From: Allobosea sp. WAO
GTDB taxonomy: Bacteria > Pseudomonadota > Alphaproteobacteria > Rhizobiales > Beijerinckiaceae
DNA length: 64,000 nt
Assembly (NCBI RefSeq): GCF_001509835.1
Contig: NZ_JXTJ01000004.1
Span: 702,713-766,712, forward strand
Reading direction: 5' to 3'
In this document: one piece after another, positions 56,248-64,000 of the stretch
Numbering within the stretch: position 1 is the stretch's first letter
Layout of the letters: each line of letters starts with the position of its first letter
Made by a program: the position numbers and the translations under genes
The notes under the pieces: generated by a model
Told to the model about the DNA's origin: nothing
The model's database searches: none
What the model saw: only the letters and a program-made list of their open reading frames with translations

Positions 56248-56384
56248 CCATGCTCGGGCTTGACCCAAGCATCTCCCGGTGGCGTGCTCGCCGTCATGCT
56301 CGCCCTTGTGGCGAGCATCCACGTCTTGACCACCACGCGGGTTGCGGAAAGACGTGAATGGTCGGGACAAGCCCGACCATGACG
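56248..56384. repeat. intergenic palindromic repeat, family B
   Basis: Contains CATGCTCGGGCTTGACCC, GTCATGCTCGCCCTTGTGGCG plus AGCATCCACGTCTT, and a closing AAGACGTGAATGGTCGGGAC followed by AAGCCCGACCATGACG. Several nested dyads. It separates ivd from the GGCT-like gene. Confidence 0.75.
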
Positions 56385-56407
56385 GCAGTGTCACGACGGA
56401 AAGCGCG

Positions 56408-56926
56408 ATGCCCCTCTATTTCGCCTATGGCCTGAACATGGACGTCACCGGCATGGCGCAGCGCTGCCCGCGCTCGAAGCCGCTCGGCCTCGCCCGGCTG
56501 CCGCGCCACCGCTTCATCGTCAACACCGACGGCTACGCCTCGGTGATCCGCGATCCCCGCGAGAGCGTCCACGGCGTGCTCTGGGATTGCGCGCTCGGCG
56601 ACATCCGCACGCTCGACAAGTTCGAGGACCTCGCCAGCGGACTCTACGTCAAGATCAGCCAGCCGGTCATCGTCGAGGGCGGGGCTAAGCGCGCGCTGAT
56701 CTATATCGGCCGCAGCGGCAGCCCCGGAAAGCCCAAGCCCGGCTATCTCGAACAGGTCGTCGCCGCAGCGAAAGAATGGGCTTTGCCAGAGGCTTACATC
56801 GCCGGCATGACTCAGTTTCTGAGCAAGCCGAATCTCGATCTGAAGTCCTTGAATCGGGATGCCAGCGAGGCGTTGCCGCCCGGCCCCGTCCCGGGCGTCC
56901 GCCCGCGGGCGGTCGCTCCGAAGTAA
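56408..56926 (+). CDS. gamma-glutamylcyclotransferase (GGCT)-like protein
   Basis: 172 aa from the ATG at 56408; a longer frame would read through the repeat. The N-terminal YFAYGLNMD is the GGCT/AIG2 substrate-loop motif (usually YGSN). Glu73 in LDKFEDL fits the catalytic acid. GYLEQVVAAAKEWALPEAYI is typical of the C-terminal half. The enzyme class removes gamma-glutamyl groups as 5-oxoproline. Flanked on both sides by palindromic repeats. Confidence 0.83.
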   Translation: MPLYFAYGLNMDVTGMAQRCPRSKPLGLARLPRHRFIVNTDGYASVIRDPRESVHGVLWDCALGDIRTLDKFEDLASGLYVKISQPVIVEGGAKRALIYIGRSGSPGKPKPGYLEQVVAAAKEWALPEAYIAGMTQFLSKPNLDLKSLNRDASEALPPGPVPGVRPRAVAPK

Positions 56927-56961
56927 GGGCAGTGACGCAGTAGGCCGGATCAGCCGCGCGC

Positions 56962-57000
56962 TGCTCCCTCTCCCCTTGCGGGAGAGGATTGGGGTAAGGG
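56962..57000. repeat. CCCTCTCCCC-type hairpin repeat
   Basis: CTCCCTCTCCCCTTGCGGGAG followed by AGGATTGGGGTAAGGG; a small dyad of a kind very common between genes in alphaproteobacteria. Followed at once by a family B element. Confidence 0.55.
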
Positions 57001-57018
57001 CTCGCGCGACGCATCGGT

Positions 57019-57113
57019 GTCATGGTCGGGCTTGTCCCGACCATCCACCTCTTCACTTCACTGATCGAACGCCGTGTTCAAGACATGGATGCTCGCCACA
57101 AGGGCGAGCATGA
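57019..57113. repeat. intergenic palindromic repeat, family B
   Basis: GTCATGGTCGGGCTTGTCCC then GACCATCCA at the left and ATGGATGCTCGCCACAAGGG then CGAGCATGACG at the right; two separate dyads in one element. Confidence 0.75.
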
Positions 57114-57146
57114 CGGGAGACATGTGCGCGCCCTCATCCGGCCCTT

Positions 57147-57183
57147 CGCGCCCCCTTCTCCCCCGAGGGGAGAAGGGGGCGCG
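57147..57183. repeat. perfect 17-bp inverted repeat past the ABC exporter gene
   Basis: CGCGCCCCCTTCTCCCC, loop CGA, GGGGAGAAGGGGGCGCG. It ends 10 bases from the stop of the ABC exporter gene (minus strand). A very stable hairpin, but without a T-tract. Could terminate or protect the transcript. Confidence 0.75.
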
Positions 57184-57192
57184 TGGAGCACC

Positions 57193-58989
<1,797 letters not shown>

Positions 58990-58997
58990 GAAAGCAT

Positions 58998-59016
58998 CCG
59001 GTCCGCGGCGGACCGG
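58998..59016 (-). promoter_or_regulatory. hairpin directly before the ABC exporter start
   Basis: CCGGTCCGC-C-GCGGACCGG read on the minus strand (9-bp arms), ending eight bases before the ATG, where a ribosome site would be. It could hide the initiation region. A second perfect 16-base palindrome, TGCGACCGCGGTCGCA, lies at 59035-59050; the two share complementary CCGCGG cores and could pair alternatively. Confidence 0.5.
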
Positions 59017-59118
59017 CTCCAAATCAAGATGAAGTGCGACCGCGGTCGCAGGCTTCAGAAAACGCGAAGGAAATATTGGCTCGGGCCGCCGAGGAGGCGG
59101 GCCACGGGCGAGTCCGAC

Positions 59119-59166
59119 CTAGTGGAAGGACCGCATTGGGGGAGTGGCGATGTTGAAGAATTCCAT
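59119..59166 (-). CDS. putative 15-codon leader peptide upstream of the ABC exporter
   Basis: ATG to TAG, encoding MEFFNIATPPMRSFH. It has the best ribosome site of the locus (AAAGGGAGGGCTGA before the ATG), yet codes only 15 residues. It lies 129 bases upstream of the exporter start on the same strand, with two palindromes between. A Pro-Pro pair sits near its middle. This is the layout of a translation- or transcription-attenuating leader, as in antibiotic-inducible resistance genes. A candidate promoter TTGCAC-N17-CATTCT precedes it. Not proven to be translated. Confidence 0.5.
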   Translation of the reverse strand: MEFFNIATPPMRSFH

Positions 59167-59331
59167 TCAGCCCTCCCTTTCGTGAGTTGGAGCCAGAAAG
59201 ACAGAATGCCGCATGCCCGCTTATTGTGCAAGCGGCGTGTGATGCATGGGGTGGTTGCAATGGAAGGCAGGGAAACGCCCGCATTCCCGCCAAAATGAAC
59301 CGCCACCGCGCGCGGCGATTCGCCGAGACGC

Positions 59332-59508
59332 CTATTTCCAGAACAGCGCGAGCAGCCTGATCCCGACCACCAGCAGGAAACCGGCGATGATCGTGCCGAG
59401 CACGCGCTGGCGCTTCGCCCGGTCAGGAAACTGCCGGGCGATCAGCCGGCCGAGCGGCTTGCGAAACAGGAAGGCCGCAACCGCGAGGATGATCAGGAAA
59501 TGCGACAA
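59332..59508 (-). CDS. small membrane protein of unknown function
   Basis: 58 aa from a TTG at 59508, following the rhodanese gene by 19 bases. Two hydrophobic helices (SHFLIILAVAAFLF and VLGTIIAGFLLVVGIRLLALFWK) joined by a basic loop (RKPLGRLIARQFPDRAKRQR). The codon usage is like the neighbours, and the frame ends cleanly. The start is uncertain. No family recognised. Confidence 0.55.
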   Translation of the reverse strand: MSHFLIILAVAAFLFRKPLGRLIARQFPDRAKRQRVLGTIIAGFLLVVGIRLLALFWK

Positions 59509-59527
59509 GACGCCGGCTCAGCCCTTC

Positions 59528-59938
59528 TCAGCCCTTCTTGGGCTCGGGCTCTTCGAAGGGCGCGCCCGACTTCTTCCAGGCGCCGAAGCCGCCGGCGATG
59601 TGCGCGACCGGCTTCAGCCCCATCTCCTGTGCCACCTGCGCCGCCAGCGCCGAGCGCCAGCCGCCGGCGCAGAAGAAGACGAACTGCTTGTCCTCCTGGA
59701 AGACCGGCTTGGCATAGGGGCTTTCCGGGTCGATCCAGAATTCGAGCATGCCGCGCGGGCAATGGAAGGCGCCCGGCATCTTGCCTTCACGCTCGCGTTC
59801 GCGCGGATCGCGCAGGTCGACGAAGACCGTGTCGTCACGCCCGGACAGCGCCTGCGCCTCCTCGACCGACAGCGTCTTCACCTTGGCCTCGGCCTCGGCC
59901 AGCAGCACCTTGTAGCCCTTGGTGATCGTCTGCGGCAT
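59528..59938 (-). CDS. rhodanese-like domain protein
   Basis: 136 aa, one rhodanese domain. VFVDLRDPREREREGKMPGAFHCPRGMLEFW precedes the active Cys90 in FFCAGGWRSALAAQ; GLKPVAHIAGGFGAWKKSG closes the domain. No signal peptide, hence cytosolic, unlike the exported two-domain enzyme at 31028. It moves sulfane sulfur; the partner is unknown. Confidence 0.92.
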   Translation of the reverse strand: MPQTITKGYKVLLAEAEAKVKTLSVEEAQALSGRDDTVFVDLRDPREREREGKMPGAFHCPRGMLEFWIDPESPYAKPVFQEDKQFVFFCAGGWRSALAAQVAQEMGLKPVAHIAGGFGAWKKSGAPFEEPEPKKG

Positions 59939-60049
59939 CCCGGCCTCCCCATGCGCCCGTCTGCGGCGCGGCGCGCAAGGTGGCGCCTGTGCAGAGCCGC
60001 GTCAATCGCACTTGCCGCAGGCTGGCCTCGCAGCCAATCTGCGCGCCGC

Positions 60050-60165
60050 TAGAGCCCGTTCCGATCGGCTTGCACCGCAAGCTGACCGGTAGAACGGGCT
60101 CTATCTTAAAGTGAGAGACGGATTCACCGATCAGATTGATTCCATCTGATCGGATCCGGCTCTAG
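60050..60165. repeat. double-hairpin repeat element, TAGAGC...GCTCTA
   Basis: Two dyads in tandem: AGAGCCCGTT (60051-60060) / AACGGGCTCT (60093-60102) and CCGATCAGAT (60127-60136) / ATCTGATCGG (60144-60153), with short outer ends TAGAGCC and GGCTCTA. It lies directly before the DUF599 gene. Related elements are frequent in Hyphomicrobiales. Confidence 0.7.
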
Positions 60166-60173
60166 GAGGGCCC

Positions 60174-60893
60174 ATGGCCGGATTCACCACGCTCGACACC
60201 ATCGCCCTCACCTTCTTCCTGCTGTCCTGGCTCGCCTATCACTACGCCGTCGAGATCGGGCCGCATTCCGGCCGGAGCCTCAATGTGGTGATGAATTCGC
60301 GCCGCGCTCGCTGGATCCGCGAGGCGATGGAGCGCGACAACCGGATCGTCGACACGCAGGTGATGGGCGGACTGCAGAACGGCACCGCCTTCTTCGCCTC
60401 GACCTCGCTGATCGCCATCGGCGGCTCGCTGACCCTGCTGCAGTCGACCGACCGCGTCGTCGCCCTGTTCGCCGACCTGCCCTTGGCCGGCACCACCACG
60501 GCGGCGGTCTGGGAGATCAAGGTGATCGGCCTTTCCACGATCTTCGGCTACGCCTTCTTCAAGTTCGCCTGGAGCTACCGGCTGTTCAACTACTGCGTGA
60601 TCCTGCTCGGCGCCCTGCCCTCGCCGCGCAAGGCGACGCCGGACGAGGTCGAGCAGGCCGTGCACGAGACCACGCAGATGAACATCGCCGCCGGCCGGCA
60701 TTTCAACCGCGGCCAGCGCGCCTTCTTCTTCGCGCTCGCCTATCTCGGCTGGTTCCTCGGCCCGGTCGCCTTCATCGGCTTCACCGGCGCAGTGCTGACG
60801 GCGATGTGGCGGCGCCAGTTCGCCTCCGACGCGACCCGCGTCTTCCGACGGCCCACGCCCCCACCATCCAAGCCGGAGGAGTCGCCCCCATGA
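60174..60893 (+). CDS. DUF599 family membrane protein
   Basis: 239 aa. About four to five membrane helices: LDTIALTFFLLSWLAYHYAV, GGLQNGTAFFASTSLIAIGGSLTLL, VIGLSTIFGYAFFKFAWSYRLFNYCVILLGALP and AFFFALAYLGWFLGPVAFIGFTGAVLTAMW. This matches DUF599, an uncharacterised inner-membrane family. Strong GGAGGGCCC site. Its stop overlaps the ATG of the DUF3253 gene (ATGA). Confidence 0.88.
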   Translation: MAGFTTLDTIALTFFLLSWLAYHYAVEIGPHSGRSLNVVMNSRRARWIREAMERDNRIVDTQVMGGLQNGTAFFASTSLIAIGGSLTLLQSTDRVVALFADLPLAGTTTAAVWEIKVIGLSTIFGYAFFKFAWSYRLFNYCVILLGALPSPRKATPDEVEQAVHETTQMNIAAGRHFNRGQRAFFFALAYLGWFLGPVAFIGFTGAVLTAMWRRQFASDATRVFRRPTPPPSKPEESPP

Positions 60894-61198
60894 GCACGCG
60901 CGACGAACGTGACGCAGCCCTGGAAGCGGCGATCTTCGCCCTCCTCGGAGAGCGCGGTGCCGGCCGGACCATCTCCGCCACGGATGCGGCGCGCGCGGTC
61001 GGCGGCGACCACCCCGATGGCTGGGGTCCGCTGATGCAGCCGGTCCGGTATCTCGCCGTTCGCCTGATGAAAGAAGGCAGGCTCGTCATCATCCGCAAGG
61101 GCCGCCCGGTCGACCCCGACGATTTCCGCGGTGTCTACCGCCTGCGCCTGCCGGAAGCGGGCGAGGATTACGGCCCCGGGAAGAGCGCGTTGGAATAG
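60890..61198 (+). CDS. DUF3253 family protein
   Basis: 102 aa from the ATG overlapping the DUF599 stop. A small winged-helix-like domain: LEAAIFALLGERGAGRTISATDAARAVGG, then VRYLAVRLMKEGRLVIIRKGRPVDPDDFRGVYRLRLP. Cytosolic, function unknown; a nucleic-acid-binding role is conceivable. Its 3' end overlaps the convergent YdcF-like gene by 31 bases. Confidence 0.88.
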   Translation: MSTRDERDAALEAAIFALLGERGAGRTISATDAARAVGGDHPDGWGPLMQPVRYLAVRLMKEGRLVIIRKGRPVDPDDFRGVYRLRLPEAGEDYGPGKSALE

Positions 61199-61956
61199 CC
61201 GGCGAGGCGATAGACCACGAGGCCGACCCATTCCTTGAAGGCGTCGTCGGCAATGTCGAGCCCGCGCGCCGCCTTGCGGTAGGGCCGCAGAAAATCGGCC
61301 CTTTCGCCACCAGTGAGAAAATCGACCGGGAAGGCCTCGACGTCGAAGCCGGCCTGGCGGAACACGCCCATGGCGCGCGGCATATGCCAGGCCGAGGTCA
61401 CCAGCAGCCAGCGTTCGCCGGGTTTCGGATCGACCAGCCGCCGGGTGAAGACCGCGTTCTCCAGTGTGTTGCGCGACTTGTCCTCGAGCACGAGGCGCGT
61501 CTCGGGCAGGCCGAGCGCCAGGAAGAGCAGCCGGGCCCCGTCGGCCTCGGTGCGCACCACCGGCGAGAGCAGATTGGCGCCGCCGCCGGTGAAGACCAGC
61601 TTCGCCTCGGGGTGGGCGCGCGCCAGCTCGACCGCCTTGGTCATCCGCGCCGCGGCATTGTTGAGCACGATGTCCTCGCGGGCGACGCCGATCGCGCCGC
61701 CGAGCACGATGATGCCGTCGACCTTGCCGGAGTGCACCGCCTGCTGCGGGAAGCGGTCCTCGAGCGGCCGCATCAGAATGCGTGGCAGCGGGCTGAAGGC
61801 GAGCGCCACCAGCACCGTGGCGCAAAACAGGCCGAGCCAGCGTGCCGGCCGGGCAAAGCGCGTGAAGGCGAGCAGGCTCGCCAGCGCGAGCCCGCCAATG
61901 GCGAGGTTCACCGGCGAAGCGAGAAACCAGACGATCTTGGAGAGGGCGAAGAACAT
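61168..61956 (-). CDS. YdcF/ElyC-like DUF218 membrane protein
   Basis: 262 aa. Two N-terminal membrane helices (VWFLASPVNLAIGGLALASLLAF and WLGLFCATVLVALAF), then a DUF218 domain in the periplasm: DGIIVLGGAIG, LVFTGGGANLL, LEDKSRNTLENAVFTRRLV and WLLVTSAWHMPRAMGVFRQAG. ElyC-type proteins affect envelope (undecaprenyl-linked) metabolism; the exact activity here is unknown. Confidence 0.9.
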   Translation of the reverse strand: MFFALSKIVWFLASPVNLAIGGLALASLLAFTRFARPARWLGLFCATVLVALAFSPLPRILMRPLEDRFPQQAVHSGKVDGIIVLGGAIGVAREDIVLNNAAARMTKAVELARAHPEAKLVFTGGGANLLSPVVRTEADGARLLFLALGLPETRLVLEDKSRNTLENAVFTRRLVDPKPGERWLLVTSAWHMPRAMGVFRQAGFDVEAFPVDFLTGGERADFLRPYRKAARGLDIADDAFKEWVGLVVYRLAGYSNALFPGP

Positions 61957-62273
61957 GGCGGCCTTTCTGCGCAGGCCTTTCCATAGCGGATGAAAGCTGA
62001 CGGGAGGTTATGGCGACGCGCGAACATTCGCAGCGGCTCGCCTTCGCCGCGTCGCGAACTGCCGCTCACGGACCAACCTTTGTCATCCCGGACAAGCCGC
62101 GTAGGCTGCACCGATCCGGGATCCATGCCGGAGCGCTGGCCATGAAGGTTCAGGCCTAGATTCCGGGTCTTCGCTGCGCTGCGCCCGGGCGACGGGCAGG
62201 ATTGGCAAAGGCACGAAAGGCGCCTCAAGTTTCCTCCGGGGCCGCCGATGCGCCCCGGCAGACTCGGCGTCCC
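61957..62273. other. 317-base intergenic region containing a palindromic repeat
   Basis: No gene. Bases 62081-62190 form a repeat (TGTCATCCCGGACAAGCC, ATCCGGGATCCATGCCGG, TAGATTCCGGGTCTTCGCTG) similar to family B. The left part next to the YdcF-like gene should hold its promoter. Confidence 0.55.
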
Positions 62274-62786
62274 CTATCTGATGATCTGCGGTGGGCTCGC
62301 CGGAGCGCGACGCCCGCGCCCTGCCGCGAAACGCTCGACTTCGAGCGCCCGCTGGGCGACCTCGCGCAGCTCGCAGCCGGCCTGCAGCCCGGCCGAGCGG
62401 GCTGGCGGCTGGGCGCTGCCATAGAAGGCGCATTTCTGCACGGCAAAGCCCTCCCAGGCGAGCTGCAGCGCCGTGAACTGGCTGCGCCCGCCGGCGTCGA
62501 GCGAGCGGCCCAGCATCTGCGTCGCCAGCGTCAGCCGCTCGCGCCAGACCGCTTCCTCACGCCTGGCACAACTGATCTCGGCATCGCGGCGGTCGCCGTT
62601 GGCGGCACGGACGCAAGGGACGGCGACCGATCCGATGCAGGAAGCGGTCGCTGCCGCGCTCTGCCGCATGCAGGAAGCGATCTGCAGCCGGTCGGCCGAC
62701 TGCACGCTATTGTTCGGTGCCTGCGCCAGGGCCGGCGCGGCTGAAGCCAGGAGGAATGCCGTGGCGAGGAGTATCGTCTGACGCAT
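62274..62786 (-). CDS. exported LprI-like (lysozyme-inhibitor-like) protein
   Basis: 170 aa from the ATG at 62786 (12 bases upstream there is another ATG). The signal peptide ends APALAQ. Four Cys in the pattern of LprI N-terminal domains: [34 protein letters not shown], with QKCAFYG and GCELRE later. Probably a periplasmic disulfide-rich helical protein. It is inferred to be LprI-like from the Cys/helix pattern, not from a full match. Confidence 0.65.
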   Translation of the reverse strand: MRQTILLATAFLLASAAPALAQAPNNSVQSADRLQIASCMRQSAAATASCIGSVAVPCVRAANGDRRDAEISCARREEAVWRERLTLATQMLGRSLDAGGRSQFTALQLAWEGFAVQKCAFYGSAQPPARSAGLQAGCELREVAQRALEVERFAAGRGRRAPASPPQIIR

Positions 62787-62833
62787 CGTCACGATCATGC
62801 CGGGCGCCGCCGCGCGGTCAAGGCCGCGGCTCT

Positions 62834-63454
62834 TCACGTCACCGGCAGCGGCAGGGCCGGCCCCGCGGCCGGGCGCGCCGAGACATGGGCGTACCAGCGC
62901 GCCAGATTGGGGCGTTCCTTGCGCGGCACCGGCATGTTGAGCCAGCGATGCGCACCGGGCGCGACCGTGATGTCGGCCATGCCGAAGCGCTCGCCGGCGA
63001 GATAGGTCCGCCCGGCCAGATGCGCTTCGAGAATGTCGAACTTCGCTTCGGCCTTGGCGATCGAAGCCTCGATCACGGCCGCCTCGGTATAGCCCGGCGT
63101 CTTGCGGATCAGCCCCCAGAAGGCCGGCGTCATCGCCGGCTGAAGTTCCGACAGCATCCAGTCCATCCAGCGGTCGGCATCGGCGCGCCGGGCCGGGTCC
63201 TCCTCCCAGATCCAGCCGGCGCCGTAGCGGGCAGCGAGATAGCGCACGATGCTGTTCGATTCCCAGATGCAGACCTCGCCATCCTCCAGGGTCGGGATCT
63301 GGCCGTTCGGATTCTTGGCGAGATAGGCCGGCTCCTTGTTGCCGCCGAACGCCCCGCCGATATCGATCCGCTCGAAGGGCTGGCCGACCTCGCCTGCCGC
63401 CCAGACCGCCTTCTGCACATTGATCGAGCTGATCCGCCCGAAGATCGTCAGCAT
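62834..63454 (-). CDS. glutathione S-transferase family protein
   Basis: 206 aa from the ATG at 63454. N-terminal thioredoxin-like domain: LTIFGRISSINVQKAVWAAGEVGQPFERIDIG, NPNGQIPTLEDGEVCIWESNSIVRYLAARY with the cis-Pro and Glu-Ser glutathione site. A helical C-terminal domain with YLAGERFGMADITVAPGAHRWL follows. Ser14 or Ser15 of the RISSIN loop could activate glutathione. Substrate unknown. 47 bases upstream of the LprI-like gene. Confidence 0.92.
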   Translation of the reverse strand: MLTIFGRISSINVQKAVWAAGEVGQPFERIDIGGAFGGNKEPAYLAKNPNGQIPTLEDGEVCIWESNSIVRYLAARYGAGWIWEEDPARRADADRWMDWMLSELQPAMTPAFWGLIRKTPGYTEAAVIEASIAKAEAKFDILEAHLAGRTYLAGERFGMADITVAPGAHRWLNMPVPRKERPNLARWYAHVSARPAAGPALPLPVT

Positions 63455-63534
63455 GTTCGCCACCTTCGCCTCATGGGGGCGCGACAATCAGCCGGCGGGC
63501 GAACGAAGGCAAGCGGCGCGGTCAGGCGCACCCA

Positions 63535-63656
63535 TCATTGCGAGGAGGCGTCAGCCGGCGAAGCAATCCGGGGCGGCAGAGCTCTACGATTCTGGATTGC
63601 TTCGCGGAGCCTGTCCTCGGGCTTGCCGAAGGCAAGACCCGGGGGCTCGCAATGAC
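63535..63656. repeat. intergenic palindromic repeat, family A with an inserted dyad
   Basis: Outer ends TCATTGCGAG / CTCGCAATGA and inner GAAGCAATCC / GGATTGCTTC as in the copy at 29644. The right side carries an extra dyad (CCTCGGGCTTGCC / GGCAAGACCCGGGG), so the element is longer. It lies between the GST and pccA genes. Confidence 0.75.
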
Positions 63657-63663
63657 GGAGCGC

Positions 63664-64000
63664 TCACGCGAATTCGATGATCACGGCATCGACGGCGAGG
63701 GAATCGCCTTCCCTGGCGAGGATCTTGGCGATGGTGACGTCCTTTTCGGCGCGCAGGACGTTCTCCATCTTCATCGCCTCGACCATGGCGAGCGGCTCGC
63801 CGGCCTTGACCTCCTGGCCGACGCCGACGAAGACCGCCTTGACCAGACCGGGCATCGGGCAGAGCAGGAATTTTCCGGTATCGGCGGCGGCCTTTTCCGG
63901 CATCAGCGCCGCAAGATCAGCCTCGCGGGCCGTGTAGACATGGGCATTGGCATAGGCGCCGGCATGGCCGAGCGCAAAACCGTTGAGGATCGGCCGGACC
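63664..64000 (-). CDS. pccA: propionyl-CoA carboxylase biotin-containing (alpha) subunit, C-terminal part
   Basis: The frame is open from the window edge for 111 codons, to TGA at its end. It reads GGFALG-like BT-domain sequence (ILNGFALGHAGAYANAHVYT) and then the biotinyl domain, KFLLCPMPGLVKAVFVGVGQ, with the biotin Lys in EAMKMEN. MPEKAAADTGKFLLCPMPGLV is the typical PCC-alpha linker. Carboxylates propionyl-CoA. The remainder, including biotin carboxylase, lies beyond base 64000. Confidence 0.85.
   Translation of the reverse strand, partial: VRPILNGFALGHAGAYANAHVYTAREADLAALMPEKAAADTGKFLLCPMPGLVKAVFVGVGQEVKAGEPLAMVEAMKMENVLRAEKDVTIAKILAREGDSLAVDAVIIEFA

Noticed and set aside
56962..57183. 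CRISPR-like array in the repeat cluster before the ABC exporter
   Set aside because: The repeats are different palindromes, not direct repeats with regular spacers, and there are no cas genes.
59055..59306. Minus-strand 83-codon frame ending in SQYFLRVF, overlapping the leader region
   Set aside because: Out of frame with the leader ORF, and no ribosome site at its start. Kept in mind, because its last 20 codons could be a remnant or conserved RNA.

Overview
The window is GC-rich chromosomal DNA with alphaproteobacterial gene content and organisation: clpS-clpA, a phasin, a D,D-carboxypeptidase carrying a SPOR domain, a stand-alone FliN-like protein beside lipB, AzlCD, and acyl-CoA carboxylases. 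It also carries many intergenic palindromes typical of Hyphomicrobiales (Rhizobiales). A Bosea-like member of that order is my best guess. This is inference from gene content and repeat style, not a database result.

Layout. 0-7 kb: the end of a RidA gene, a GDPD esterase, a COG3146-type acetyltransferase, a HIT protein, then a compact ECF41 sigma-factor operon (two AhpD-like carboxymuconolactone decarboxylase-family genes plus the sigma factor) with a perfect ECF41 promoter; then rpiB and azlCD. 7-16.9 kb: the clpS-clpA operon, a Rieske oxygenase, a phasin, a D-Ala-D-Ala carboxypeptidase, a J-domain/VWA pair and panC. 16.9-24.7 kb: the most accessory-looking block. A two-gene operon (caspase-like peptidase plus small serine hydrolase) converges on five minus-strand genes for exported proteins, including an MltF-like lytic transglycosylase and an outer-membrane beta-barrel. 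24.8-43 kb: mixed metabolism, including mccA and mccB (methylcrotonyl-CoA carboxylase subunits, unlinked), a YeeE/YedE transporter with a periplasmic sulfurtransferase, two SDRs, a Tat-exported kelch protein, an FAD oxidase, a TctC binding protein and lipB. 43-49.5 kb: tRNA-Leu(GAG), mgtE, two tandem GH25 muramidases, a ZntB/CorA transporter and an RfbD-like reductase. 49.6-54.6 kb: exported DUF1254 protein, class A acid phosphatase, AraC regulator and sulfatase. 55-64 kb: ivd (isovaleryl-CoA dehydrogenase), a GGCT-like protein, an ABC exporter behind a 15-codon leader ORF, a rhodanese, DUF599/DUF3253, a YdcF-like protein, LprI-like protein, a GST and the 3' end of pccA.

How genes work together. 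ivd, mccA and mccB cover two successive steps of leucine breakdown but sit at three separate loci; pccA would handle propionyl-CoA. The ECF41 operon looks self-activating. A YeeE-type channel and an exported rhodanese suggest extracytoplasmic sulfur handling. Several envelope genes (carboxypeptidase, GH25 enzymes, lytic transglycosylase) concern peptidoglycan, and two of them have CtrA-like boxes upstream.

Most interesting: (1) the caspase/hydrolase module at 17.0-19.8 kb; (2) a leader peptide with hairpins ahead of the ABC exporter at 59 kb, suggestive of translation attenuation; (3) the exact ECF41 promoter; (4) at least four families of intergenic palindromic repeats. No insertion sequence, prophage, CRISPR array, rRNA or origin was seen.
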